Both the position numbers and the translations under genes were made by a program. Of a stretch of DNA of 28,647 nucleotides, positions 23,265 through 28,647 are shown piece after piece. This DNA comes from an uncultured Eubacteriales bacterium (lineage in GTDB: Bacteria; Bacillota; Clostridia; Oscillospirales; Oscillospiraceae). Below the pieces are notes generated by a model. That model made no database searches, had not been told where the DNA came from, and saw only the letters and a list, made by a program, of their open reading frames with translations. Position 1 is the stretch's first letter. Each line of letters begins with the position of its first letter. The stretch covers positions 1-28,647 of the forward strand of contig UQVA01000023.1 of assembly GCA_900544405.1 (NCBI GenBank), read 5' to 3'.

Positions 23265-23380
23265 AATGAATTTTTCTCCCTTCAAATGTTCATTTGGAAT
23301 CTATATGTACCATCGCCCGGGGGTTGTGCCGGACGGGGATACCGAAAGAATATGGGGGACGGGGAAACGGCAGCTTGCTC

Positions 23381-23431
23381 CGCCCCTCATCCGACCTCGC
23401 TTGCGCTCGGCCACCTTCCCCCAGGGGAAGG
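23381..23431 (-). repeat. Two-hairpin repeat unit B1
   Basis: Its core is at 23414-23431. The second hairpin (about 23391-23410) is imperfect, with CCGA/TCGG and CGC/GCG pairs. It is joined to unit B2 by a 24-base linker also found between A1 and A2. Confidence 0.85.
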
Positions 23432-23455
23432 CTTTTGGGATGGTGCTTCGGCTTC

Positions 23456-23510
23456 GTGCCTACCGCCCCTCATCCGGCCACTTCGTGGCCACCTTCCCCC
23501 AGGGGAAGGC
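23456..23510 (-). repeat. Two-hairpin repeat unit B2, identical to unit C
   Basis: Its core is at 23492-23509. The variable hairpin is GGCCAC-TTC-GTGGCC at 23476-23490. All 55 bases are identical, on the same strand, to 24086-24140, so the DUF559 gene is flanked by exact direct repeats. Confidence 0.92.
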
Positions 23511-23656
23511 ATCCCTCAGAAGGACGCAGTTTGACGCAAACTTGTTACTGCCGTGACTGAACGCCAAAATCGACGCAGAGGCCGACAGGTTTCAGAGTAA
23601 AGCCTTCCCCTGGGGGAAGGTGGCACGGGCCACAGCCCGTGACGGATGAGGGGCGG
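23460..23656. mobile_element. MITE-like composite B (inverted relative to composite A)
   Basis: Units B2 and B3 face each other around a 93-base spacer (23510-23602). The reverse complement of this spacer matches the spacer of composite A along its length with scattered substitutions, for example CACGGCAGTAACAAGTTTGC. The two loci are therefore copies of one composite element in opposite orientations. Confidence 0.5.
23603..23656 (+). repeat. Two-hairpin repeat unit B3
   Basis: Its core is at 23603-23620. The variable hairpin is CACGGGC-CACA-GCCCGTG at 23624-23641, followed by GGATGAGGGGCGG. It ends 12 bases from the stop of the DUF559 gene. Confidence 0.9.
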
Positions 23657-23668
23657 TAGAAGCTCGGT

Positions 23669-24040
23669 TCATGCGCCCCGCCATTTTGTTCCCGCAGGAA
23701 GGTGGGACAGAATATCCTGGCATACGCCTCGGAAATTGCGGTTTATGTTGGAATTTGCATACCGCAGGACGGTATATCCGCTCTCCGCAAGGATCTTGTC
23801 CCGGAGGGTGTCCTCGGCAGCGCCGGTCTCCTCAAAGTGCTGGGAGCCGTCCAATTCTATGACCAATCCGGCGCTGTCGCAGAAGAAGTCCACAATATAG
23901 CACCCGATGGTTTTCTGTCGGTGAAATGGGATGCTCAGATGCTTCAGAAAATCATACCACAAATGCCGTTCTTCCTTCGTCATTTCCCGGCGGAGCTTCT
24001 GGGAACGGCCCGTTAAAGCGGGATTACTGGAATAAGCCAC
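23669..24040 (-). CDS. DUF559 family nuclease-like protein
   Basis: The 123-residue product matches the DUF559 family, a small PD-(D/E)xK-fold group related to Vsr-type endonucleases. The core reads MTKEERHLWYDFL (20-32), then D51 in IVDFF and E62-x-D64 in LVIELDGSQH (59-68), which would form the metal site. The substrate is unknown. The GTG at 24040 is chosen because GAGGTG lies 6 bases upstream and the length then fits the family. An ATG further upstream (24103) lies inside a repeat unit. The gene interrupts the pilus locus between pilC and the pilin, on the same strand, flanked by exact 55-base repeats, which suggests later insertion. Any link to pilus-mediated DNA uptake is speculation. 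Confidence 0.85.
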   Translation of the reverse strand: MAYSSNPALTGRSQKLRREMTKEERHLWYDFLKHLSIPFHRQKTIGCYIVDFFCDSAGLVIELDGSQHFEETGAAEDTLRDKILAESGYTVLRYANSNINRNFRGVCQDILSHLPAGTKWRGA

Positions 24041-24084
24041 GGAGAACACCTCGTTTCGGAAGTGTTGGATGGAGGAGATTCGGC

Positions 24085-24140
24085 AGTGCCTACCGCCCCT
24101 CATCCGGCCACTTCGTGGCCACCTTCCCCCAGGGGAAGGC
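24085..24140 (-). repeat. Two-hairpin repeat unit C
   Basis: Its core is at 24122-24139. The variable hairpin is GGCCAC-TTC-GTGGCC, as in B2. It fills the space between the pilC stop and the DUF559 gene. CTTTTC follows the core on the plus strand only. Confidence 0.92.
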
Positions 24141-24160
24141 TTTTCTCAGAAGAACGGGGA

Positions 24161-25366
24161 TTACATACTCCCGTACATACTGAACAGGGGCAGGTAGACA
24201 CCCAGCAGGAGCGCCACAGTGAGGATCGCCAAACCGATGGTGATACACGGCTCCAGCAGGGACAGCAATCTTGTGGTGGTCACGTCCACCTCGTTATCGA
24301 AATACTCGGCAATGACGGTGAGCGTTTCTTCCAGATTGCCGGAATGCTCGCCCACGCCGGTCATTTCCGTGAGCATTTTCGGAAAATAGGGACTTTCGTC
24401 CATGCACTCGGCCAGCCCCCGGCCCTGCTCCACGCCCTGCCGGGTCTTGCGGGTAGCCACGGCAACCATATCGTTGCCGATGACGTTGGCAGTGACCTCC
24501 AGGCACTTCACCAGCGGCAGACCGGCGGTGAGCATGGTGGCCATGGTGGAGGCGAACTGAGAAGCCGCCGACATGGTATGCAATCGCTTCAGAGGCGAAC
24601 GGGTCAGTTTATTTTTCGCCAGCCACATCCGGCCCTTGGGGTCCCGCTTCAAAAGCAGCCGCCCGATGAAGAAGGCCAGGGCCAGCAGAGCCAGCACCCA
24701 CCAATAGCCCGTGAGGAAATCCGACACGGCGATCATGCCCTTGGTAATGGGAGGCAGGTCCGTGCCAAGTTCCCGGAAGGTGGAAACGAACATGGGCACC
24801 GCCACCACCATAATAATGATGAACACCACGATGGCCACGACGATGACCATAGCCGGGTAGGTCAGGGTAGAAATGATCTTGGCTTTTGTTTTGGCAGTTT
24901 TGTCATAGTATTTGTGCAATCTGTCAAAGCAAATTTCCAATGTACCGGCCTGTTCACCGGCCCGAACCGTCTCAATAAAGGTCGCCGGGAAGCTGGTGCC
25001 GTTGTTTTCAAAGCTCTGGGCCAGACTGTAGCCCCCGGCCACGTCCTCGGCCACCTTATAAAGCATGGTCCGCAGGTCCTTGTTCTGGGCCTGAGCGGCT
25101 ACCATTTCCACGCACTTGACGATGGGCAGGCCGGAGGTCAGAATAATGGCAAACTGAGAGCAGATAATGGCCAGTTCCTTATCTTTGATGCGTTTTTTGC
25201 CCAGATCGGGGTTCAGGGATTTGGTTTCCTTGACTTCCTCGATCTTGGTAATGACGGAGCAGGTCTGCCGCAGCTGGGCCACCGCCTCGTACTCGTTATA
25301 GGCTTTGATGACGCCGGAGACCTTGGCTCCGTCCGGGGACAGGCCCCGATATTTATAGGTCGTCAA
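24161..25366 (-). CDS. pilC: PilC, inner-membrane platform protein of the type IV pilus
   Basis: The 401-residue protein has the two tandem T2SSF domains of the PilC/GspF family, about residues 65-190 and 270-390. Their conserved patterns are FAIILTSGLPIVKCVE with GEQAGTLE, and FASTMATMLTAGLPLVKCLE with GEHSGNLE. Membrane segments lie near 170-192, 220-240 and 370-395. PilC is thought to be turned by PilB and PilT at the base of the pilus, feeding pilins in or out. Translation appears to start at TTG (25366), preceded by AAGAAGGTGAG, because no in-frame ATG is available before the conserved TYKYRG start. It begins 18 bases after pilT. Confidence 0.96.
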   Translation of the reverse strand: MTTYKYRGLSPDGAKVSGVIKAYNEYEAVAQLRQTCSVITKIEEVKETKSLNPDLGKKRIKDKELAIICSQFAIILTSGLPIVKCVEMVAAQAQNKDLRTMLYKVAEDVAGGYSLAQSFENNGTSFPATFIETVRAGEQAGTLEICFDRLHKYYDKTAKTKAKIISTLTYPAMVIVVAIVVFIIIMVVAVPMFVSTFRELGTDLPPITKGMIAVSDFLTGYWWVLALLALAFFIGRLLLKRDPKGRMWLAKNKLTRSPLKRLHTMSAASQFASTMATMLTAGLPLVKCLEVTANVIGNDMVAVATRKTRQGVEQGRGLAECMDESPYFPKMLTEMTGVGEHSGNLEETLTVIAEYFDNEVDVTTTRLLSLLEPCITIGLAILTVALLLGVYLPLFSMYGSM

Positions 25367-25384
25367 ACCCGCTCACCTTCTTTC

Positions 25385-26440
25385 TTAATAGCGTCTCATT
25401 TTGTCCATGGCTTCCGGGTCCCGGGCATAGCTCCGGGCGGTCTCCATGGTGATGACGCCCTCCCGGACCATTTTCAGCAGGGCATTGTCCATGGTGATGC
25501 TGCCGTTCTGGGCGCTCATGGTGATAAAGCTGTCGATCTGGGGAGTCTTGCCCTCCCGGATCAGGTTCCGGATGGCAGAATTGACCACCATGACCTCGCA
25601 GGCGGCGGCCCGGCCATGTCCGCCCTTCCGGGGCAGCAGCTGCTGGGACACCACGGCCCGCAACGTGGTCGAAACCTGCAGGCGAATCTGCCGCTGCTGG
25701 CCCTCCGGAAACACATTGACCATCCGGTCGACGGAATCGGCAGCGGAGTTGGTGTGCAGGGTGGCAAAGACCAGGTGACCGGTTTCGGCGGCGGTCAGGG
25801 CCGTCTCGATGGTGTTCAGATCCCGCATCTCGCCGATCAGAATCACGTCCGGGTCCTCCCGGAGGATGGACCGGAGGCCGTCGGCATAGGAAGCGGTGTC
25901 CGCACCGATTTCCCGCTGGTTCACGATACACTTTTTCGGGGTGTACACGTACTCGATGGGGTCCTCCAGGGTGATGATGTGGCCGGGCCGGGTCTCGTTG
26001 ATGCGGTCCAGCACAGCGGCCAGGGTGGTGGATTTACCGGAACCGGTCTCGCCGGTAACCAGCACGATGCCGCTGCGGTAATTGGAAAATTCCGACACCA
26101 CCGGAGGCAAATGCAATTCCTCCAGGGCGGGAATGTGGTCGGCAAGGATACGAATGGCGGCGGAAACAGCCCCCTGCTGCCGGAACAGGTTCACACGGGT
26201 CCGGGCCCCGCAGGGAAAGCTTTTCGCCAGGTCCAGCTCGCCGATGCGCTCCATTTGGGCGTAATCCGCCCCGGCCCAAGCACGGGCATAGGCCTCGCAG
26301 GCCTCTGGGCTAAGAATTTCGTCGGTCAGGTCGGTGATATTGCCGTCGATCCGGCATTTGGGGGGCAGGCCCCGGACCAGATGAATATCGGAAGCCCCGT
26401 CTTTCCGGGCTTTTTCGATCAATGCGTCAATTTCCAGCAT
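25385..26440 (-). CDS. pilT: PilT, retraction ATPase of the type IV pilus
   Basis: The 351-residue hexameric ATPase depolymerises the pilus to power retraction, giving twitching motility or DNA uptake. The PAS-like N-terminal domain covers about 1-110. Walker A is GETGSGKSTT at 130-139, and Walker B with catalytic E204 is in DVILIGEMRD (198-207). The His box is TGHLVFATLHT (220-230). The PilT-specific AIRNLIRE is at 289-296, which separates it from PilB-type extension motors. It lacks the four-cysteine zinc site of PilB. AAGGAG lies 5 bases before the ATG, 9 bases after the pilB stop, so the two motors are co-expressed. Confidence 0.98.
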   Translation of the reverse strand: MLEIDALIEKARKDGASDIHLVRGLPPKCRIDGNITDLTDEILSPEACEAYARAWAGADYAQMERIGELDLAKSFPCGARTRVNLFRQQGAVSAAIRILADHIPALEELHLPPVVSEFSNYRSGIVLVTGETGSGKSTTLAAVLDRINETRPGHIITLEDPIEYVYTPKKCIVNQREIGADTASYADGLRSILREDPDVILIGEMRDLNTIETALTAAETGHLVFATLHTNSAADSVDRMVNVFPEGQQRQIRLQVSTTLRAVVSQQLLPRKGGHGRAAACEVMVVNSAIRNLIREGKTPQIDSFITMSAQNGSITMDNALLKMVREGVITMETARSYARDPEAMDKMRRY

Positions 26441-26449
26441 ACAGGCTCC

Positions 26450-28144
26450 TTACCCCGCCGTGGAGTTGATGGCCTTGGCGGCCTCGGCTGCGGTGGTCTC
26501 CCCCCGCAGGACCAGGTCCCGGCAGTTCTCCCGCATGGACACGAAGCCCTCTTTCCGGATGCAGGCCAGAATCTGGTCGTCCCCGGCCCCGGCGGCGATG
26601 AGCCGGCGGACATTGGCGGAAACGGTCAGAATTTCAAAGACTGCCCGGCGGCCCCGGTAGCCGGTGTGATAACATTCCTGGCAGCCGGTACCCTTATAGA
26701 AGGAGACCTTGCTGGCGGGGTCCATGCCCAGGTCCAGCAGTTCCTCGGTGCTGGGCTGATAGGCCCGCTTGCAGTGGGGGCAGACCTTCCGGACCAGCCG
26801 CTGGGAGATAACACCCCGGAGGGCACTGGAGATGAGGTACGGCTCCACGCCGATGTCCTCCAGACGATGGATGGTGGAAACGGCATCGTTGGTGTGCAGG
26901 GTGGACAGAACCAGGTGGCCGGTAATGGCCGCCCGGACTGCGATCAGGCCGGTCTCGCCGTCCCGAATCTCGCCCACGGAGATAATATCCGGGTCCTGCC
27001 GCAGGATCGCCCGGAGACCGGCGGCAAAGGTCATGCCGGTCTTTTCGTTGATCTGACACTGGTTCACGCCGGGGATGTTGTACTCCACCGGGTCCTCCAA
27101 TGTCATAATATTGGTATCCTCGCTATTCAGCTCGGAGATCATGGCGCTCATGGTGGTGGATTTACCGGAACCGGTGGGACCCACGATGAGGATGACGCCG
27201 CTGCTGTTTTTCAGCAGGGCATTGTATTTTTCCAGGTCCTTCCCTTCCAGGCCGATGGACTGCTTGCTGGCAGTACCGGCGGACCGGTCCAGCAGCCGGA
27301 TGACCATTTTTTCGCCGTAGATCGTGGGAATGGAGGAAATACGCAGATCGATCTCGTGCCTGCGGACCTCCACCATGGCCCGGCCGTCCTGAGGGATCTT
27401 CCGCTCGGAAATGTTCATGCCGCCCATGACCTTCAGACGGGAAATAACGTTACTCTGCAAGTTGGTAGGTACGGTGAAAATGCGGCGCAGCACACCGTCA
27501 ATGCGCATCCGGACCACCATTTCCTCTTCCTGAGGCTCCAAATGAATATCGCTGGCCCGTTCCAGCACCGCCCGTTCAATGACGGAGTTCACGAAACGGA
27601 TGGTGGGGGCTTCGGAAGCGCTGGCCTCCTCGGTCTTGACCATCTGGGCGGGAACAATGTCCGTGCCGGTGTCCCCGGCCTCCCGCTTCATATCCTCGAT
27701 GGCCCGGGCGGCGCCCTCGCTGCCGTAGAGGGTGTTGATGGCTTGCTCCACGGCCTTCCGGGTGGCGATCATAGGCACCACCTGCTTGTGGGCGGAATTC
27801 TTGATCTCCTCCTGGGCCACAAAGTTCAGGGGGTCGCTCATGGCCACATACAGTTCGTCCTTCACCAGCTTCACAGGCACCACGCAGTAGCGCCGGGCGA
27901 TGGCACGGGGTACGAATTTGGCCATTTCCAGAGGAATGGACACGGTGGTCAGGTCAATATAATCCACGCCCAACTGCATTTGCAGGGCCTCGATGAGCTG
28001 CTTCTCCGTAATGAAGCCCTTCTCGATGAGCACATCGCCCAGACGGCCCTTGCTGCTCTTTTGAAGTTCCAGGGCCCGGTCCAGCTGCTCCGGGGTAATG
28101 GCTCCGGCGGTGATGAGCAGGTCGCCCAGACGCATATAAGCCAT
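26450..28144 (-). CDS. pilB: PilB, extension ATPase with MshEN cyclic di-GMP-binding domain
   Basis: The 564-residue hexameric ATPase drives pilus polymerisation. Its N-terminus carries two 24-residue motifs (residues 5-28 and 34-57), each fitting R-L-G-x2-L-x10-L-x3-L-x2-Q and separated by exactly five residues. This is the published layout of the c-di-GMP-binding MshEN domain. Walker A, GPTGSGKST, begins near residue 319. Walker B is DIISVGEIRD, and the His box is TGHLVLSTLHT. A zinc site, C-P-H-C and C-Q-E-C, lies near 455-485. The ATG at 28144 follows AGGAGG 8 bases upstream; a longer frame from 28225 lies mostly in the leader. It heads pilB-pilT-pilC. Confidence 0.97.
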   Translation of the reverse strand: MAYMRLGDLLITAGAITPEQLDRALELQKSSKGRLGDVLIEKGFITEKQLIEALQMQLGVDYIDLTTVSIPLEMAKFVPRAIARRYCVVPVKLVKDELYVAMSDPLNFVAQEEIKNSAHKQVVPMIATRKAVEQAINTLYGSEGAARAIEDMKREAGDTGTDIVPAQMVKTEEASASEAPTIRFVNSVIERAVLERASDIHLEPQEEEMVVRMRIDGVLRRIFTVPTNLQSNVISRLKVMGGMNISERKIPQDGRAMVEVRRHEIDLRISSIPTIYGEKMVIRLLDRSAGTASKQSIGLEGKDLEKYNALLKNSSGVILIVGPTGSGKSTTMSAMISELNSEDTNIMTLEDPVEYNIPGVNQCQINEKTGMTFAAGLRAILRQDPDIISVGEIRDGETGLIAVRAAITGHLVLSTLHTNDAVSTIHRLEDIGVEPYLISSALRGVISQRLVRKVCPHCKRAYQPSTEELLDLGMDPASKVSFYKGTGCQECYHTGYRGRRAVFEILTVSANVRRLIAAGAGDDQILACIRKEGFVSMRENCRDLVLRGETTAAEAAKAINSTAG

Positions 28145-28243
28145 CGAATCTTCCTCCTCGAATTTTGTCGGTTTTGCAGGGGTTTTTGACAGCCGAAAAT
28201 TCAGAAATGGCCGCAAAGACCCCATTCGTCTTTTTTCGTGGAT

Positions 28244-28272
28244 ATTCTACCACAGGCTTTTCGATTTTTCAA
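28244..28272 (-). promoter_or_regulatory. Promoter for the pilB-pilT-pilC operon
   Basis: On the minus strand TTGAAA (28272-28267) and TAGAAT (28249-28244) are separated by 17 bases. The predicted leader is about 90 bases. This is the only strong sigma-A type promoter found for the whole pilus locus. Confidence 0.85.
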
Positions 28273-28285
28273 CTTTTCCGAAAAG

Positions 28286-28352
28286 AAAATCTGCACAAAC
28301 TTGTTGCCATTTTGACCAAAAGTTCAGATCAAAAACAGGTCGTGCAGATTTT
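28286..28352. promoter_or_regulatory. Inverted repeat upstream of the pilB promoter (candidate operator)
   Basis: AAAATCTGCAC (28286-28296) and its exact reverse complement GTGCAGATTTT (28342-28352) are separated by 45 bases. The near arm is 14 bases from the -35 box. This could be a pair of half-sites for a dimeric regulator, or a long-loop RNA stem. Confidence 0.45.
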
Positions 28353-28455
28353 ATGAACGTATGAACCTCTTAACCAAGTTCCGGAGGCAGAAAAATGCAG
28401 AAACGAACGAGAGAAGAGCCTCCCCTGTGGAACCGCCCCGTACTTCTGAGGGGAG

Positions 28456-28517
28456 CCTTCCCCTGGGGGAAGGTGGCACGGGCCTTAGCCCGTGCCAGAT
28501 GAGGGGCGGTAGGCACT
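28456..28517 (+). repeat. Two-hairpin repeat unit D1
   Basis: Its core is at 28456-28473. The variable hairpin is CACGGGC-CTTA-GCCCGTG at 28477-28494, and the unit ends GGCGGTAGGCACT. CGGTAG and CTACCG form a third small stem followed by TTTTTG. Confidence 0.9.
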
Positions 28518-28596
28518 ACCGTTTTTGAGTGTAGGTGCGGCGGCATACCCCGATGCACACGAATTTCATACGCAGAACCCGGCGAGGCGAAAAAAG

Positions 28597-28647
28597 CCTT
28601 CCCCTGGAGGGGAAGGTGGTCCGGCTCAAGCCGGACCGGATGAGGTC
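28597..28647 (+). repeat. Two-hairpin repeat unit D2 (cut by window edge)
   Basis: The core CCTTCCCC-TGGA-GGGGAAGG (28597-28616) has a longer loop. The variable hairpin GGTCCGGC-TCAA-GCCGGACC is at 28618-28637. Its end GGATGAGGTC runs into the window edge. Confidence 0.85.

Larger units (their letters stand above)
23265..23668. other. Gene-free interval between the DUF559 and pilin genes, filled with hairpin repeats
   Basis: The stretch holds three repeat units (23381-23656), including composite B. Only 23265-23380 is non-repetitive; it should contain the pilin promoter and leader. An AT-rich TACATATAGAT at about 23300-23310 on the minus strand could be a -10 region, but no matching -35 box is evident. 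Confidence 0.75.
28145..28647. other. Gene-free interval upstream of pilB
   Basis: This 503-base stretch to the window edge holds a pilB leader of about 90 bases with no recognised riboswitch, the pilB promoter, an 11-base inverted repeat upstream of it, and two hairpin repeat units. No gene with a credible start site is seen. Confidence 0.75.

Noticed and set aside
23290..23340. A sigma-54 or strong sigma-A promoter for the pilin gene
   Set aside because: Only an isolated AT-rich -10-like stretch was seen. No matching -35 or GG/GC pair at the right spacing was found, so no promoter is called.
21637..24139. The repeat cores as intrinsic terminators of the pilus operons
   Set aside because: On the transcribed minus strand none of these cores is followed by a T-run. 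The short T-runs that exist face the plus strand, where no gene ends.
21609..24140. The repeated palindromes as a CRISPR array
   Set aside because: Copies alternate in orientation, spacing is irregular, there are no unique spacers of constant length, and no cas genes are present.
24062..28189. A 1375-codon open frame on the plus strand opposite pilB-pilT-pilC
   Set aside because: It is antisense to three clearly recognised genes, is dominated by His, Gly, Gln and Asp as expected from reverse reading of G+C-rich codons, and begins inside a repeat unit.
28145..28237. A c-di-GMP (GEMM) riboswitch in the pilB leader
   Set aside because: The conserved GEMM core and paired helices are not recognisable in this leader, although the gene context made it worth looking.
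28370..28558. Small frames across the right-hand repeats as genes
   Set aside because: They translate the hairpin repeats themselves and have no convincing start sites.

Overview
The window is G+C-rich chromosomal DNA that looks like a Gram-positive Clostridia member, most likely Oscillospiraceae or a relative. This is inferred from a SAM-I riboswitch in front of metK, strong Shine-Dalgarno sites, sigma-A type promoters with 17-base spacing, a DUF2975/XRE/DUF4173 cassette, a Firmicutes-style type IV pilus cluster with no secretin gene, and a family of intergenic hairpin repeats. No rRNA, tRNA or CRISPR array was found. The species cannot be named from the sequence alone.

Layout. (1) 1-47: the probable end of an IS3-type insertion sequence. 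(2) 80-2159, minus strand: metK under a SAM-I riboswitch, preceded by a small SAM-dependent methyltransferase gene. (3) 2222-4135, plus strand: a rhomboid-like membrane protein without a visible catalytic serine motif but with a zinc ribbon, then a signal-less DUF11 protein. (4) 4215-5652, minus strand: a MATE transporter. (5) 5741-8100, plus strand: a DUF2975 membrane protein, an XRE regulator and a DUF4173 membrane protein, overlapping or closely spaced. (6) 8105-28272, minus strand: a 20-kb type IV pilus locus.

The pilus locus, in transcription order, is pilB, pilT, pilC, a DUF559 nuclease-like gene, the major pilin, prepilin peptidase pilD, pilM, pilN-like, pilO-like, a 2330-residue giant pilin-adhesin, three small minor pilins, a REC/HD-GYP/PAS/GGDEF protein and an HPt protein. 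PilB, PilC, PilM, PilN and PilO would form the assembly platform and motor, PilT the retraction motor, and PilD the processing enzyme. The giant pilin has a normal class III prepilin signal fused to three GLUG-type modules, Ig-like segments and an InlB-like repeat, so it is probably a tip adhesin built into a pilin.

The control circuit is the most striking part. The N-terminus of PilB carries two perfect, correctly spaced copies of the MshEN c-di-GMP-binding motif. The same cluster encodes a protein with an intact HD-GYP phosphodiesterase, an intact GGDEF cyclase with an RxxD inhibition site, a receiver domain, and an HPt partner. A phosphorelay could thus set local c-di-GMP, which PilB would read to drive extension of an adhesin-tipped pilus. 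The parts are visible in sequence; the circuit is inference.

The pilus locus is also broken up by nine copies of a palindromic core, in 21609-21893, 23381-23656, 24085-24140 and 28456-28647. Most are followed by a second hairpin that changes sequence between copies but stays self-complementary. Two of these arrays are inverted versions of one MITE-like composite.
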